Below are positions 27,339 to 35,823 of a DNA stretch of 48,421 nucleotides, piece by piece. A program made the translations under genes and the position numbers. The stretch covers positions 1 through 48,421 of the forward strand of contig JAMPIE010000018.1 in the NCBI GenBank assembly GCA_023663135.1. Direction: 5' to 3'. The notes under the pieces were generated by a model. It saw only the letters and a list, made by a program, of their open reading frames with translations, was not told the DNA's origin and made no database searches. This DNA is from Alloprevotella sp. (lineage in GTDB: Bacteria > Bacteroidota > Bacteroidia > Bacteroidales > Muribaculaceae). Position 1 is the stretch's first letter, and each line of letters begins with the position of its first letter.

Positions 27339-29390
27339 ATGAAGGTCTGCATCACGGAGAAACCATCCGTAGCTCGCGACATTGCCAATATCCTCGCCGG
27401 CCCGTCTGCTCCCAAGCGCGACGGTTACATCGACTGCGGAGAGTATAAGGTGACCTGGACTTTTGGTCACCTTTGTTGCCTTAAAGAGCCCCACGATTAT
27501 TCCGACCTATGGAAGCGTTGGAGCCTCGGATCCCTTCCTATGATTCCCCCGCGCTTTGGCATCAAGCTCATTGACATCGACAATTATAAGCATCAATTTG
27601 CTGTAATCGAGAGTCTTATTAAGCAGGCCGACGAGGTCATCAACTGCGGCGATGCCGGCCAAGAGGGCGAGCTTATCCAGCGTTGGGTCATGCAAAAGGC
27701 CTCCATCTCTTGCCCTGTCAGGCGCCTTTGGATCTCATCCCTCACCGACGAGAGCATCCGTGAGGGGTTCAAGGCTCTTCGCCCGCAAGCCGACTTTGAT
27801 AATCTCTACTATGCCGGCCTGTCAAGGGCCATCGGCGACTGGGTGCTCGGCATGAACGCCACTCGTCTCTACTCTCTTCGATACTCTGAGCCCGGCCGGG
27901 TGCTATCCATAGGCCGTGTCCAGACCCCAACTCTCGCCCTCATCGTCAAGCGCCATCAAGAGATCGTTGACTTCAAGCCTGAAGATTTCTGGGAGCTTAA
28001 GACCACCTATCGCGAAACCCCCTTCAACTCCGGAGCCGGCCGATTCAAGTCCGTCGAGGATGCACAAATGGCACTCGACAAGGTCTCCGGTCAGCCTTTA
28101 GTCATCGACTCAGTCGAGAAAAAACGCGGTCGCGAAGCCCCTCCGCGCCTCTTTGACCTCACATCTCTCCAGGTCGAGGCCAACAAGAAGTGGGGATGGA
28201 CGGCCGACGTTACTCTCAAGCTCATCCAGTCGCTCTACGAGAAGAAGGTTACCACCTACCCTCGCGTCGACACCACATATCTTTCTGAGGACATCTACCC
28301 CAAGATTCCCGAGATCCTCCGCAAGATGACCCCCTATGCCGACAAGACCGGGATCATCCTCTCGACTCGCATTCCCAAGAGCAAGCGTGTCTTCGATAAT
28401 GCTAAAGTCACTGACCACCATGCCATTATTCCCACCGGTGAGTCTCCCTCCACGCTGGCCGGTGACGAGCGCAAGCTCTATCATCTTATAGCTCTCCGTT
28501 TCATTGCCGCCTTCTATCCCGACTGTCAGTTCTCTCAGACCGTCGTCTCTGCCCATTCTGTCGACATCCCTTTCAAGGCCACCGGCAAGATCATCGATGC
28601 CCCGGGCTGGAGAGCTGTCCTCTCCCCCGATCCGGTCAAGGCCTCCGAAGACAACGACGAGGGGCGTGTCTTGCCCGACTTCGTAGCCGGCGAGTCAGGC
28701 CCTCACTCCCCTGAGTTGGTCAAGAAGACCACCCAGCCCCCTAAGCCTTACACCGAGGGCTCGCTCCTTAGGGCGATGGAGGGTGCCGGTCGCACTGTAG
28801 ACGACGAAGCTCTCCGAGAGGCCATGAAGGAAAATGGCATCGGTCGCCCTTCCACTCGCGCTGCCATCATCGAGACTCTCTTCAAGCGGGGCTACATCAA
28901 GCGCGAGCGCAAGAGCATCGTCCCCTGTCAGGCCGGCATCGACCTCATTGCCACCATCAAGGAAGAGCTTCTCAAAAGTGCAAAACTCACCGGCCTATGG
29001 GAAAATAAGCTCCGTCGCATTGAACGTGGCGAATATTCCCCCTCCGAGTTTATCAACGAGCTCAAGGTGATGGTGTCAGACATTGTCATGAGCGTCTTGT
29101 CCGACAATTCCTCACGCCGCATCGTGGCCGATATCCCCGTCCCCTCCAAGGCTGAGACACTCAAAGCTGAGGCTCCGAAGAAGAAGCGGGCTGCCCCCAT
29201 CCGCTCGCTCTCTCAGGTTAAATGCCCTCTCTGTGGTCAAGGCCATCTCCTCAAGGGCCGGGCAGCCTATGGTTGCTCCCGCTATGCCGAGGGATGTCGC
29301 TTCGTTGCTCCTTTCACCGACTATCCTGCCGACCTCAAGCCTGGCGAGCTTGCTCGTAAATTAAAGAAAAATCATAATGCCACGTCTTGA
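27339..29390 (+). CDS. topB: DNA topoisomerase III (type IA)
   Basis: A 683-residue type IA topoisomerase that passes single strands and resolves intermediates, often with RecQ (also encoded in this window). The TOPRIM domain is at the N-terminus (KVCITEKPSVA with Glu7; NCGDAGQEGEL with Asp105 and Glu109/111). The active-site Tyr307 lies in VTTYPRVDTTYL. KENGIGRPSTRA and LFKRGYI follow. The C-terminus has a four-Cys zinc ribbon (CPLCGQGHLL...GCSRYAEGCRF). It begins 8 bp after the preceding gene and overlaps the Nudix gene by 14 nt. Confidence 0.96.
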   Translation: MKVCITEKPSVARDIANILAGPSAPKRDGYIDCGEYKVTWTFGHLCCLKEPHDYSDLWKRWSLGSLPMIPPRFGIKLIDIDNYKHQFAVIESLIKQADEVINCGDAGQEGELIQRWVMQKASISCPVRRLWISSLTDESIREGFKALRPQADFDNLYYAGLSRAIGDWVLGMNATRLYSLRYSEPGRVLSIGRVQTPTLALIVKRHQEIVDFKPEDFWELKTTYRETPFNSGAGRFKSVEDAQMALDKVSGQPLVIDSVEKKRGREAPPRLFDLTSLQVEANKKWGWTADVTLKLIQSLYEKKVTTYPRVDTTYLSEDIYPKIPEILRKMTPYADKTGIILSTRIPKSKRVFDNAKVTDHHAIIPTGESPSTLAGDERKLYHLIALRFIAAFYPDCQFSQTVVSAHSVDIPFKATGKIIDAPGWRAVLSPDPVKASEDNDEGRVLPDFVAGESGPHSPELVKKTTQPPKPYTEGSLLRAMEGAGRTVDDEALREAMKENGIGRPSTRAAIIETLFKRGYIKRERKSIVPCQAGIDLIATIKEELLKSAKLTGLWENKLRRIERGEYSPSEFINELKVMVSDIVMSVLSDNSSRRIVADIPVPSKAETLKAEAPKKKRAAPIRSLSQVKCPLCGQGHLLKGRAAYGCSRYAEGCRFVAPFTDYPADLKPGELARKLKKNHNATS

Positions 29391-29910
29391 CCATAACGAA
29401 TTGTTTCCCATCGTCGACCCCGACGGCAATGTGATCGGCTCCGCCTCCCGGGCCGTGTGCCACGATGGCCGGAGCCATCTGCTCCATCCTGTGGTCCACC
29501 TCCATGTCATCACCCCGGCCCACGACTCTATTCTTCTCCAATGTCGCTCCTTGGCTAAGGACATCCAGCCCGGACGCTGGGACACCGCCGTAGGCGGCCA
29601 TGTCGACGCCGGCGAGGAGATAGCCCATGCGCTTCTGCGCGAGTCTCGAGAGGAGCTCGGCATCGATGCTTCCGGTGCCCGCATGCTCTGCCGTTACGTC
29701 TGGCAGAGCGAGCGCGAGAGCGAGCTCGTCAATGTTTTTATCCTCGAAGCCGCCCCCGACGGCCTAACCCTCTCGCCCGATCCCGACGAAGTGTCTCAAG
29801 TCCGGTTCTGGTCATTCGATGAAATTGTCCAGGTCCGCGGCAAGGGTATCCTCACCCCAAATTTCGAGCAGGAGCTTACCCGCATCCACTCCCTACTCCC
29901 ACTCTTATGA
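29377..29910 (+). CDS. Nudix hydrolase
   Basis: A 177-residue Nudix protein. The Nudix box is complete at residues 74-96: Gly74, Glu80, Arg88-Glu89, Glu92-Glu93 and Gly95-Ile96, within GGHVDAGEE...RESREELGI. The N-terminal start (ELFPIVDPDGNVIGSASR) resembles the IPP-isomerase-like/YfcD group of Nudix proteins, so an isoprenoid or nucleotide diphosphate may be the substrate; this cannot be settled by reading. It overlaps topB by 14 nt and the next small gene by 4 nt, so it is translationally coupled on both sides. Confidence 0.9.
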   Translation: MPRLDHNELFPIVDPDGNVIGSASRAVCHDGRSHLLHPVVHLHVITPAHDSILLQCRSLAKDIQPGRWDTAVGGHVDAGEEIAHALLRESREELGIDASGARMLCRYVWQSERESELVNVFILEAAPDGLTLSPDPDEVSQVRFWSFDEIVQVRGKGILTPNFEQELTRIHSLLPLL

Positions 29911-30113
29911 GCGAGCTTACCGTCCAATGGATTGCCGTTGTGGCTGTCGTGGCTCTCTGCATTTGGCGTGCCGTAGAGTGGTTGCGGCGCACCTCATCAC
30001 GCCGCTCCGGCTGCAACTGCGGCTGCTCCCCTCGCCGCTCCTCCCGCCGCGATGCCGCCTGCTCCGACTGCCCCCTCTCCCCCTCATGCTCCAAATCTCC
30101 CCGCGAGAAGTAG
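29907..30113 (+). CDS. Small Cys-rich membrane protein, FeoB-associated type
   Basis: A 68-residue protein with one N-terminal membrane helix (about residues 7-22), an Arg-rich stretch, and seven Cys at 18, 36, 38, 40, 52, 55 and 61 (GCNCGC and CSDCPLSPSC). This layout matches the small FeoB-associated Cys-rich membrane proteins, which are thought to assist ferrous iron uptake. No feoA or feoB lies in the window, so the assignment rests on architecture. The ATG overlaps the Nudix stop (ATGA), which supports it being a real gene. Confidence 0.65.
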   Translation: MSELTVQWIAVVAVVALCIWRAVEWLRRTSSRRSGCNCGCSPRRSSRRDAACSDCPLSPSCSKSPREK

Positions 30114-30194
30114 GGGCCGCGTTAGCCATACTGTATTCCGCTTCTTCCATTGCGTTTCGACGCTTCCGGATTTCTCTGATATCCTTCCTCCAGT

Positions 30195-30221
30195 ATAATC
30201 CCGGGATAATCCGGGGATTAT
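30195..30221 (+). repeat. Inverted repeat in the susC upstream region
   Basis: ATAATCCC / GGGATTAT arms around an 11-nt centre, after the Cys-rich gene. No U-run follows, so it is not a standard terminator; it may end the topB-cluster transcript or be a regulator site. Confidence 0.45.
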
Positions 30222-30294
30222 CTACGTTGCTTCTCTGTCAGGATTTCTCCCCCTCCGGACAAGAGGATTTCTTAGGAATATCGGTTACAGTCCA

Positions 30295-30316
30295 AAATAT
30301 GTTATATGACATATTT
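30295..30316 (+). promoter_or_regulatory. Palindromic operator-like site upstream of susC
   Basis: AAATATGT-N6-ACATATTT, a perfect 8+8 bp dyad, 47 bp upstream of the candidate susC -7 box. This is a good position for an activator. Confidence 0.5.
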
Positions 30317-30362
30317 AACGCTTATTAACAATCTACGCCCTCCCTATAAACACTATTTCACT

Positions 30363-30370
30363 TAATTTTG
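30363..30370 (+). promoter_or_regulatory. Candidate -7 box for susC-susD
   Basis: TAATTTTG followed by CC fits TAnnTTTG. The susC start is 88 bp downstream, giving a leader of about 80 nt. No clear -33. Confidence 0.6.
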
Positions 30371-30458
30371 CCTCGTAATTATCCAATCATCCCCATTGGC
30401 TCAGGGGCCAATGTCTTAAGTATTTGTCCGATAAATCTATATATCATCTATCATTCAT

Positions 30459-33400
30459 ATGAGGAAAAAGTATCAGAATCCACTGCTGGGTGCCGCTTTG
30501 CTTGCATTGGCGGCTCCTGCCATGATGGCTGCCCCTGCCGAGCCCCTCGCTATTGAGGCGCAGCAGTCCGATGCCACATGTTCCGGAACTGTCATTGACA
30601 ACACCGGCGAACCCATGATTGGCGCCACTGTACGTGTCGTTGGTAACGACAAGGCCGTGGCCGTCACCGATGTTAATGGTAAGTTTACCCTTAAAAACGT
30701 TAAGGTTGGCTCTACTCTTACCGTCTCTTACATTGGCTACAACGATGCCAAGCTCGTTTGGACCGGCCAGAATGTCAACATCGCTCTCCAGCCCGCCGCC
30801 TCAAGCCTCGACGAGGTGGTAGTGATGGGTTATAACACTCAGACCCGCGAGAGCCTAACAGGCGCTCTTTCTGTTGTTAAAGACGACAAGCTCAAAGATG
30901 TAACTACCCCCAACCTTACCAATATGCTTAATGGTAAGGCTGCCGGCGTTTACGTGGCTCAAGGCTCCGGCCAGCCCGGCTCCGGCGCTGCTGTAGTCAT
31001 TCGCGGTCAGGCCTCCCTCTCCGGCTCCACCGCCCCCATATGGATTATCGACGGTGTTAACGTGGGCACCTCTGCGGGTGACCTCAACCCCGACGATGTG
31101 GCATCTATCACCCTCCTTAAGGATGCTGCCTCTACCGCCATCTATGGTGCCGACGGCGCTAACGGCGTTGTCGTTGTTACCACCAAGAAAGGCTCCGACG
31201 GCACTATGAACGTCAGCGCCTCTGTCAAGCTCGGCATCTCTCGCCTCAATAATGGCCGCCTTGAGGTCATGAACGGAGCTGAGCTTTATGACTACTATGC
31301 TTCCATGCAGGGCGCCGACAAGCTCGCTACTATCCCCATGTGGACCCCCGAGCTCCGCAACCGCAACTTCGACTGGTGGGATGCTGCCACTCACACCGGC
31401 TTCGCTCAGGACTATCACATCGCCATCTCAGGCGGCACCGAGAAGCTCCGCTCTTACTTCTCTCTTGGCTACTACGATGAGAGCGGTGCCGTGAAGGGTT
31501 ATAACTTCAACAAATACTCCTTCCGCGCTTCCACCGATTTCCGTCCCGCCAAGTGGATCAGCATCCGCCCCACCCTCCAAGGCTCGAAGCGCAAGATTAC
31601 CGACCGTCAGCGCTCCGTCACTTCCATGTACTCCTCAATGCCCTGGGATAGTCCATACCTCGAAGACGGCTCTTTCGCTCCTCATCGCTACAGCGGATGG
31701 TGGAACGCCTCGTCGACAAACTACCTCCTCGACCTCGACTACGGCAACTACGGCAAGAACGACAACTACGAGTTCAACGGCTCATTTGACTTTGACGTCT
31801 ACATCACCGATTGGCTCACTTTCTCCAGCGTTAATGCCTACCGCTACAATACCTACCGCTACCATGGTTACACCGACCCTCGCTCCTCAAGCGGCGAAGG
31901 CGTCGAAGGCCGCATAAGCGAAAACTCTCAGAGCTGGACTCGCAAGTCTACCAACCAAAAGCTCCTCATCAACAAGACCTTCGGCGACAAGCACAAGCTC
32001 AATGGCCTTATCGCCTATGAGTATCGCGACTACACCTACAACTGGATCGAGGGCGTCGGCACCGGCTTCATCCCCGGGTTCCAAATTCTATCCGTTACCG
32101 CCAACCCCGAGACCGTCGGCGGCTCCATCAGCCAAGAGGCCGTTAGCTCCTACTTCACCAAGTGGAACTATATGTACGACAACAAGTACCTCCTCGATGC
32201 CTCTTTCCGTCGCGATGGCGCCTCCAACCTCGGTAAGCGCTGGGGCAACCTCTGGAGTGTCAGCGCCGGCTGGGTTATCAACCGCGAAAGCTGGTTTGAT
32301 GCTTCTTGGGTTGACTACCTCAAGCTCCGCGCTTCCTACGGCTCTGTCGGGAACCGACCCTCTTCGCTCTATCCACAGTATGACCTCTACTCCGTCGGCG
32401 TGAAATACGACGGCTCTGCCGGCGCTCTCATCAGCGTTATCGGTAACCAAGACCTCACTTGGGAGCGTACATTCACCTTCGATGTCGGCTTCGATGCCAA
32501 CTTCTTCAACGAGCGTCTCCGCTCCTCGTTTGATTTCTATATCAAAAACACCGACAACATCCTCTACAACGTGCCTGTTACCGGCCTCGTAGGCGTCACC
32601 TCTATCTACCGCAACGTAGGTAAGATGCGCAACACCGGTGTTGAGTTCAACGTTGGTGGCGACATTATCGCTACTAAAGACTGGACCTGGAGCATGGACA
32701 TGAACCTCGCCCACAACTCCAATGAGCTCCGCGAGCTCTTCGCTCAGAGCGACGGTAAGGGTGGCACTGAGGTACGTCCCGTCATCATCTCCGACGGCTC
32801 CGGCATCGCCGGCTCCATCAACCGTGTCCTCGAGGTCGGTCAGCCTATCGACACTTACTATGGCCGCGAGTGGGCTGGCGTACGCCCCGAAGACGGCAAG
32901 CCCCTCTGGTACACCACCGACGAGAACGGCAACCGTGTCATCACCGACAGCTATGCCAAGGCCGATGAGGTCAAGCTCGGCACTTTCAACCCCAAAGTCT
33001 TTGGTGCCTTCAACACCCAGCTCCGCTGGAAAGACCTTGACCTCTCAGCTTCCTTCGGTTTCTCTATCGGCGGCAAGATTTACAACTACTCTCGCCTCGA
33101 GTATGACTCCGACGGCGCCTACACCGACCGCAACCAGATGAAGCTCCAGGGCGACTGGACCCGCTGGGAGAAGCCCGGCGACAACGCCACTCACCCCCGC
33201 GCTGTCTACAACAACACCGACCAGGGCAACAAGGCCTCAAGCCGTTACCTCGAGGATAGCGACTACCTCAAGCTTCGCAACCTCACCATCGGCTACACTC
33301 TTCCCCTCCCCGCCAACTGGGGCGTCCGCAACTTCCGCGTCAGCCTCTCTGCCGAAAACATCTTCTGCATCACCAAGTACTCTGGCGTTGACCCCGAGCT

Positions 33401-33494
33401 CCCCGCTTCCGGCGGCACTGTTATGGGCTCCACCGGCCCCGGCGTTTATCCCTCAGTCCGCCGCTTCTCCCTTGGCCTCAACGTCTCCCTCTAA
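30459..33494 (+). CDS. SusC/RagA family TonB-dependent outer-membrane transporter
   Basis: A 1011-residue TonB-dependent porin that imports oligosaccharides or peptides with its SusD partner. Signal peptide 1-25; CarboxypepD_reg-like domain (about 40-115; SGTVIDNTGEPMIGATVRVVG); a SLDEVVVMGYNTQ segment typical of the SusC start of plug; plug domain with IRGQASLSGSTAPIWIIDGV and ASTAIYGADGANGVVVVTTKKG; then a beta-barrel ending in the terminal strand RRFSLGLNVSL. No N-terminal anti-sigma signalling extension is seen. The codons are strongly biased (many C-ending), consistent with high expression. It is followed 32 bp later by its susD partner. Confidence 0.95.
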   Translation: MRKKYQNPLLGAALLALAAPAMMAAPAEPLAIEAQQSDATCSGTVIDNTGEPMIGATVRVVGNDKAVAVTDVNGKFTLKNVKVGSTLTVSYIGYNDAKLVWTGQNVNIALQPAASSLDEVVVMGYNTQTRESLTGALSVVKDDKLKDVTTPNLTNMLNGKAAGVYVAQGSGQPGSGAAVVIRGQASLSGSTAPIWIIDGVNVGTSAGDLNPDDVASITLLKDAASTAIYGADGANGVVVVTTKKGSDGTMNVSASVKLGISRLNNGRLEVMNGAELYDYYASMQGADKLATIPMWTPELRNRNFDWWDAATHTGFAQDYHIAISGGTEKLRSYFSLGYYDESGAVKGYNFNKYSFRASTDFRPAKWISIRPTLQGSKRKITDRQRSVTSMYSSMPWDSPYLEDGSFAPHRYSGWWNASSTNYLLDLDYGNYGKNDNYEFNGSFDFDVYITDWLTFSSVNAYRYNTYRYHGYTDPRSSSGEGVEGRISENSQSWTRKSTNQKLLINKTFGDKHKLNGLIAYEYRDYTYNWIEGVGTGFIPGFQILSVTANPETVGGSISQEAVSSYFTKWNYMYDNKYLLDASFRRDGASNLGKRWGNLWSVSAGWVINRESWFDASWVDYLKLRASYGSVGNRPSSLYPQYDLYSVGVKYDGSAGALISVIGNQDLTWERTFTFDVGFDANFFNERLRSSFDFYIKNTDNILYNVPVTGLVGVTSIYRNVGKMRNTGVEFNVGGDIIATKDWTWSMDMNLAHNSNELRELFAQSDGKGGTEVRPVIISDGSGIAGSINRVLEVGQPIDTYYGREWAGVRPEDGKPLWYTTDENGNRVITDSYAKADEVKLGTFNPKVFGAFNTQLRWKDLDLSASFGFSIGGKIYNYSRLEYDSDGAYTDRNQMKLQGDWTRWEKPGDNATHPRAVYNNTDQGNKASSRYLEDSDYLKLRNLTIGYTLPLPANWGVRNFRVSLSAENIFCITKYSGVDPELPASGGTVMGSTGPGVYPSVRRFSLGLNVSL

Positions 33495-33526
33495 TCATCC
33501 ACTCCTTTCTCGACCAAATATAAGCA

Positions 33527-35251
33527 ATGAAAAAAGCTAAATATATTTTCCTGGCAGCTGCGGCAGCCTTGGCCCTTGGCCAGACCTCCTGCGACGTGGA
33601 GCGCCTGCCCTACGGCTCGATGTCTTCGGAGCAAATCAAGCAAAACCCCGACGACTATCTCGATGCCCTCATGAATGGCGCTTATGCCCAGCTCGGCTCT
33701 TGGAGCGACCCCATGCATCGCTGCGGCGAGTATGCCGGCGACAACGTGGCCATCCGCGGTTACTCCACCGATGCCTTCTTTGAGTTTATCTCTTTCGCCC
33801 GAACCCCCAACAATTACCGCCTCGACCAGTTCTGGAACAGCGGTTACAAGGCCATCGCTCAGACCTCCAACATCATCAACATGTTTGAAGAGGGCCAGAG
33901 TGCTTCCATCGACCAGGCCCTCGGCGAATGCTACTACATGCGCGGCATGCTCTACTTCTACTTCGTCCGCGCCTATGGCCGTCCTTATTACCAGGCTCCC
34001 GATCGCAACCTTGGCGTTCCCGTTGTTAACGGCACCCCCGACAACATTCTCTCCAACGACTTCTTCCTCTCCGATCGCAAGACTGTCAAGGAGAACTATG
34101 AACTCATCATCGCCGACCTGGAAAAGGCCGCTCAGCTCATGACCGAAGACAAGGGTGCATCACGCCCCTCTGTCGGCGCCGCCAACGCTCTCCTCTCTCG
34201 TGTCTACCTCTATATGAGCGGCACTTTTGAAAACCCCAATCGCGAGTATGCACAGAAGGCTGTCGAGTATGCCGACAAGGTAATCAACTCCGGCAACTAT
34301 GCCCTCCGCTCCCACGACAACATCATGGAGTATATCAAGCCCGCTCCCGAGGCCAATCCCGAGGCTATCTTCGCTGTGAAGCGCCTCGCCTCCGAGTTTG
34401 CCGGCTATGACCACTACTATGGCGTAGGAGGTATGTATGCCAACATCGGCGGCATGGGATGGGGCGAGATGTATGCCTCTCAGAAGTATATCGATCTCCT
34501 CGACGAGACCGGCCGAAACGACTGGCGCACCTCCACCTTCTCCGACGCCCGCGCTGCTTACATCGAGCCCACATATGAGGATAAGGAAGTTGTCCGCTTC
34601 ACCTTCACCAACGCCTCTGGCGATGTGAACTACGCTCAGCTCGGCTTCACTGCCAACGCCGATGGCACTCTCACTGCCACCGACGCCAACGGCTCTTACA
34701 CCTGCAAGCCCGTCAACGCCGAGCAGCAGGTCTATACCATCAACTACAATGGTCAGGAGTGTCGCGCCGTCATTGACAACTACATCACCCTCAACCGAGC
34801 CAACCCCCAGTTCTACATCAACAAGCAGAGCCGCGAGACCGAAGACTCCCACCTCTTCTCCCCGATGATCTCTCGCCTTGGTGAAATCTACCTTAACCGC
34901 GCTGAGGCCTACGCCAAGCTCGGTCAGTATAGCCAGGCCCTCGCCGACCTCAACACCGTCCGTACCCGCGCTATCCCCAATGGGGCCTACGACTCTCTCG
35001 ACGCCTCCAATGCTGCCGAGCGCATCGAAAAGGAGCGCACCCTCGAACTCGCCTTCGAGGCCGAGAGAAGCTACGACGTGTTCCGCAACGGCGGTCGCCT
35101 CACTCGCCACTATCCCGGCGCCCACACCCAGAGCATCGAGGTTGAGGCCACTGACTATCGCGTGGTCTACTACATCCCCCAGAACGCCATCAACGCCTAT
35201 CCCGGGCAGATTACTCAGAACCCCACCAGCCAAGCCGGCGTGGTGCTCTGA
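33527..35251 (+). CDS. SusD/RagB family surface glycan-binding lipoprotein
   Basis: A 574-residue SusD-type lipoprotein that caps the SusC barrel and captures substrate. The lipobox is LGQTSC (Cys23), followed by the N-terminal region (NPDDYLDALMNGAYAQLGSW) and TPR-like helices (ALGECYYMRGMLYFYFVRAYG). The C-terminal region has RLGEIYLNRAEAYAKLGQY...LNTVRTRA and ERTLELAFEAERSYDVFRNG, the usual RagB signature. It contains an inserted beta-rich stretch (about residues 355-415), which suggests a specialised ligand site. It ends 25 bp before a strong terminator. No glycoside hydrolase or regulator gene follows, so the substrate is not predictable. Confidence 0.95.
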   Translation: MKKAKYIFLAAAAALALGQTSCDVERLPYGSMSSEQIKQNPDDYLDALMNGAYAQLGSWSDPMHRCGEYAGDNVAIRGYSTDAFFEFISFARTPNNYRLDQFWNSGYKAIAQTSNIINMFEEGQSASIDQALGECYYMRGMLYFYFVRAYGRPYYQAPDRNLGVPVVNGTPDNILSNDFFLSDRKTVKENYELIIADLEKAAQLMTEDKGASRPSVGAANALLSRVYLYMSGTFENPNREYAQKAVEYADKVINSGNYALRSHDNIMEYIKPAPEANPEAIFAVKRLASEFAGYDHYYGVGGMYANIGGMGWGEMYASQKYIDLLDETGRNDWRTSTFSDARAAYIEPTYEDKEVVRFTFTNASGDVNYAQLGFTANADGTLTATDANGSYTCKPVNAEQQVYTINYNGQECRAVIDNYITLNRANPQFYINKQSRETEDSHLFSPMISRLGEIYLNRAEAYAKLGQYSQALADLNTVRTRAIPNGAYDSLDASNAAERIEKERTLELAFEAERSYDVFRNGGRLTRHYPGAHTQSIEVEATDYRVVYYIPQNAINAYPGQITQNPTSQAGVVL

Positions 35252-35276
35252 TTACGAGACGTCATATCATAACGAG

Positions 35277-35309
35277 AGGGGCGGCTGCATCATTGCAGCC
35301 GCCCCTTTT
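35277..35309 (+). terminator. Intrinsic terminator after susD
   Basis: Perfect 13-bp stem AGGGGCGGCTGCA / TGCAGCCGCCCCT with a 4-nt loop, followed by TTT. The gap from here to 35717 contains no credible gene; only a small hairpin ACCAC-N6-GTGGT near 35666-35681 stands out. Confidence 0.92.
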
Positions 35310-35717
35310 CATCTCCTTCGTCTGTCATGGGCATAAGCTAACGGTTGGACGTCTCCATCGCTACCTGACAGCGGCAATCATACAGCCAAGGAACTTTAGT
35401 AATCGTAAAAAAATAAGTCGGCAAAGAATTTCTCAGGATTTTTTTGTGCAGATTTTTTGGCGAAAGTGCAGGAGTGTAGCAAGCTGCATGACTAAATTGA
35501 GCTGGAAAAGATGCCAAAAAAGGGTCAGTTGATCAGGATGATGACACGCGCCGAATCTCCTCCGACAACGTTTTTTGGCTATGCATCTTTTGTCACGTCA
35601 CTGTCGGCACCGATTACACTTCTGTAGCCTATGGCCCTCCGGGATGATTGGTTTCCATAAATAACGACCACAAATCCGTGGTAACGCAAATTCATGGGGC
35701 GATGACGCGTCCAATAT

Positions 35718-35748
35718 TTTGCCATGGCAAAAAGAATGATTATCTTTG
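35718..35748 (+). promoter_or_regulatory. Bacteroidetes -33/-7 promoter for thrA-thrC
   Basis: TTTG (35718-35721), 19 bases, TATCTTTG (35741-35748), an excellent consensus match. The leader to ATG 35824 is about 68 nt and contains only a 3-codon upstream reading frame, so no classic attenuator peptide is visible. Confidence 0.8.
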
Positions 35749-35823
35749 CCGGGAAAGACCTTGAGGCTTCTCAGCCACAAGAGTGTAACCATGAATGTTT
35801 GACCACCTGCCTAATCATTGCAA

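Noticed and set aside
34160..35233. 357-codon minus-strand frame within susD
   Set aside because: Shadow of a strongly codon-biased SusD gene; Gly/Val-rich and motif-free.
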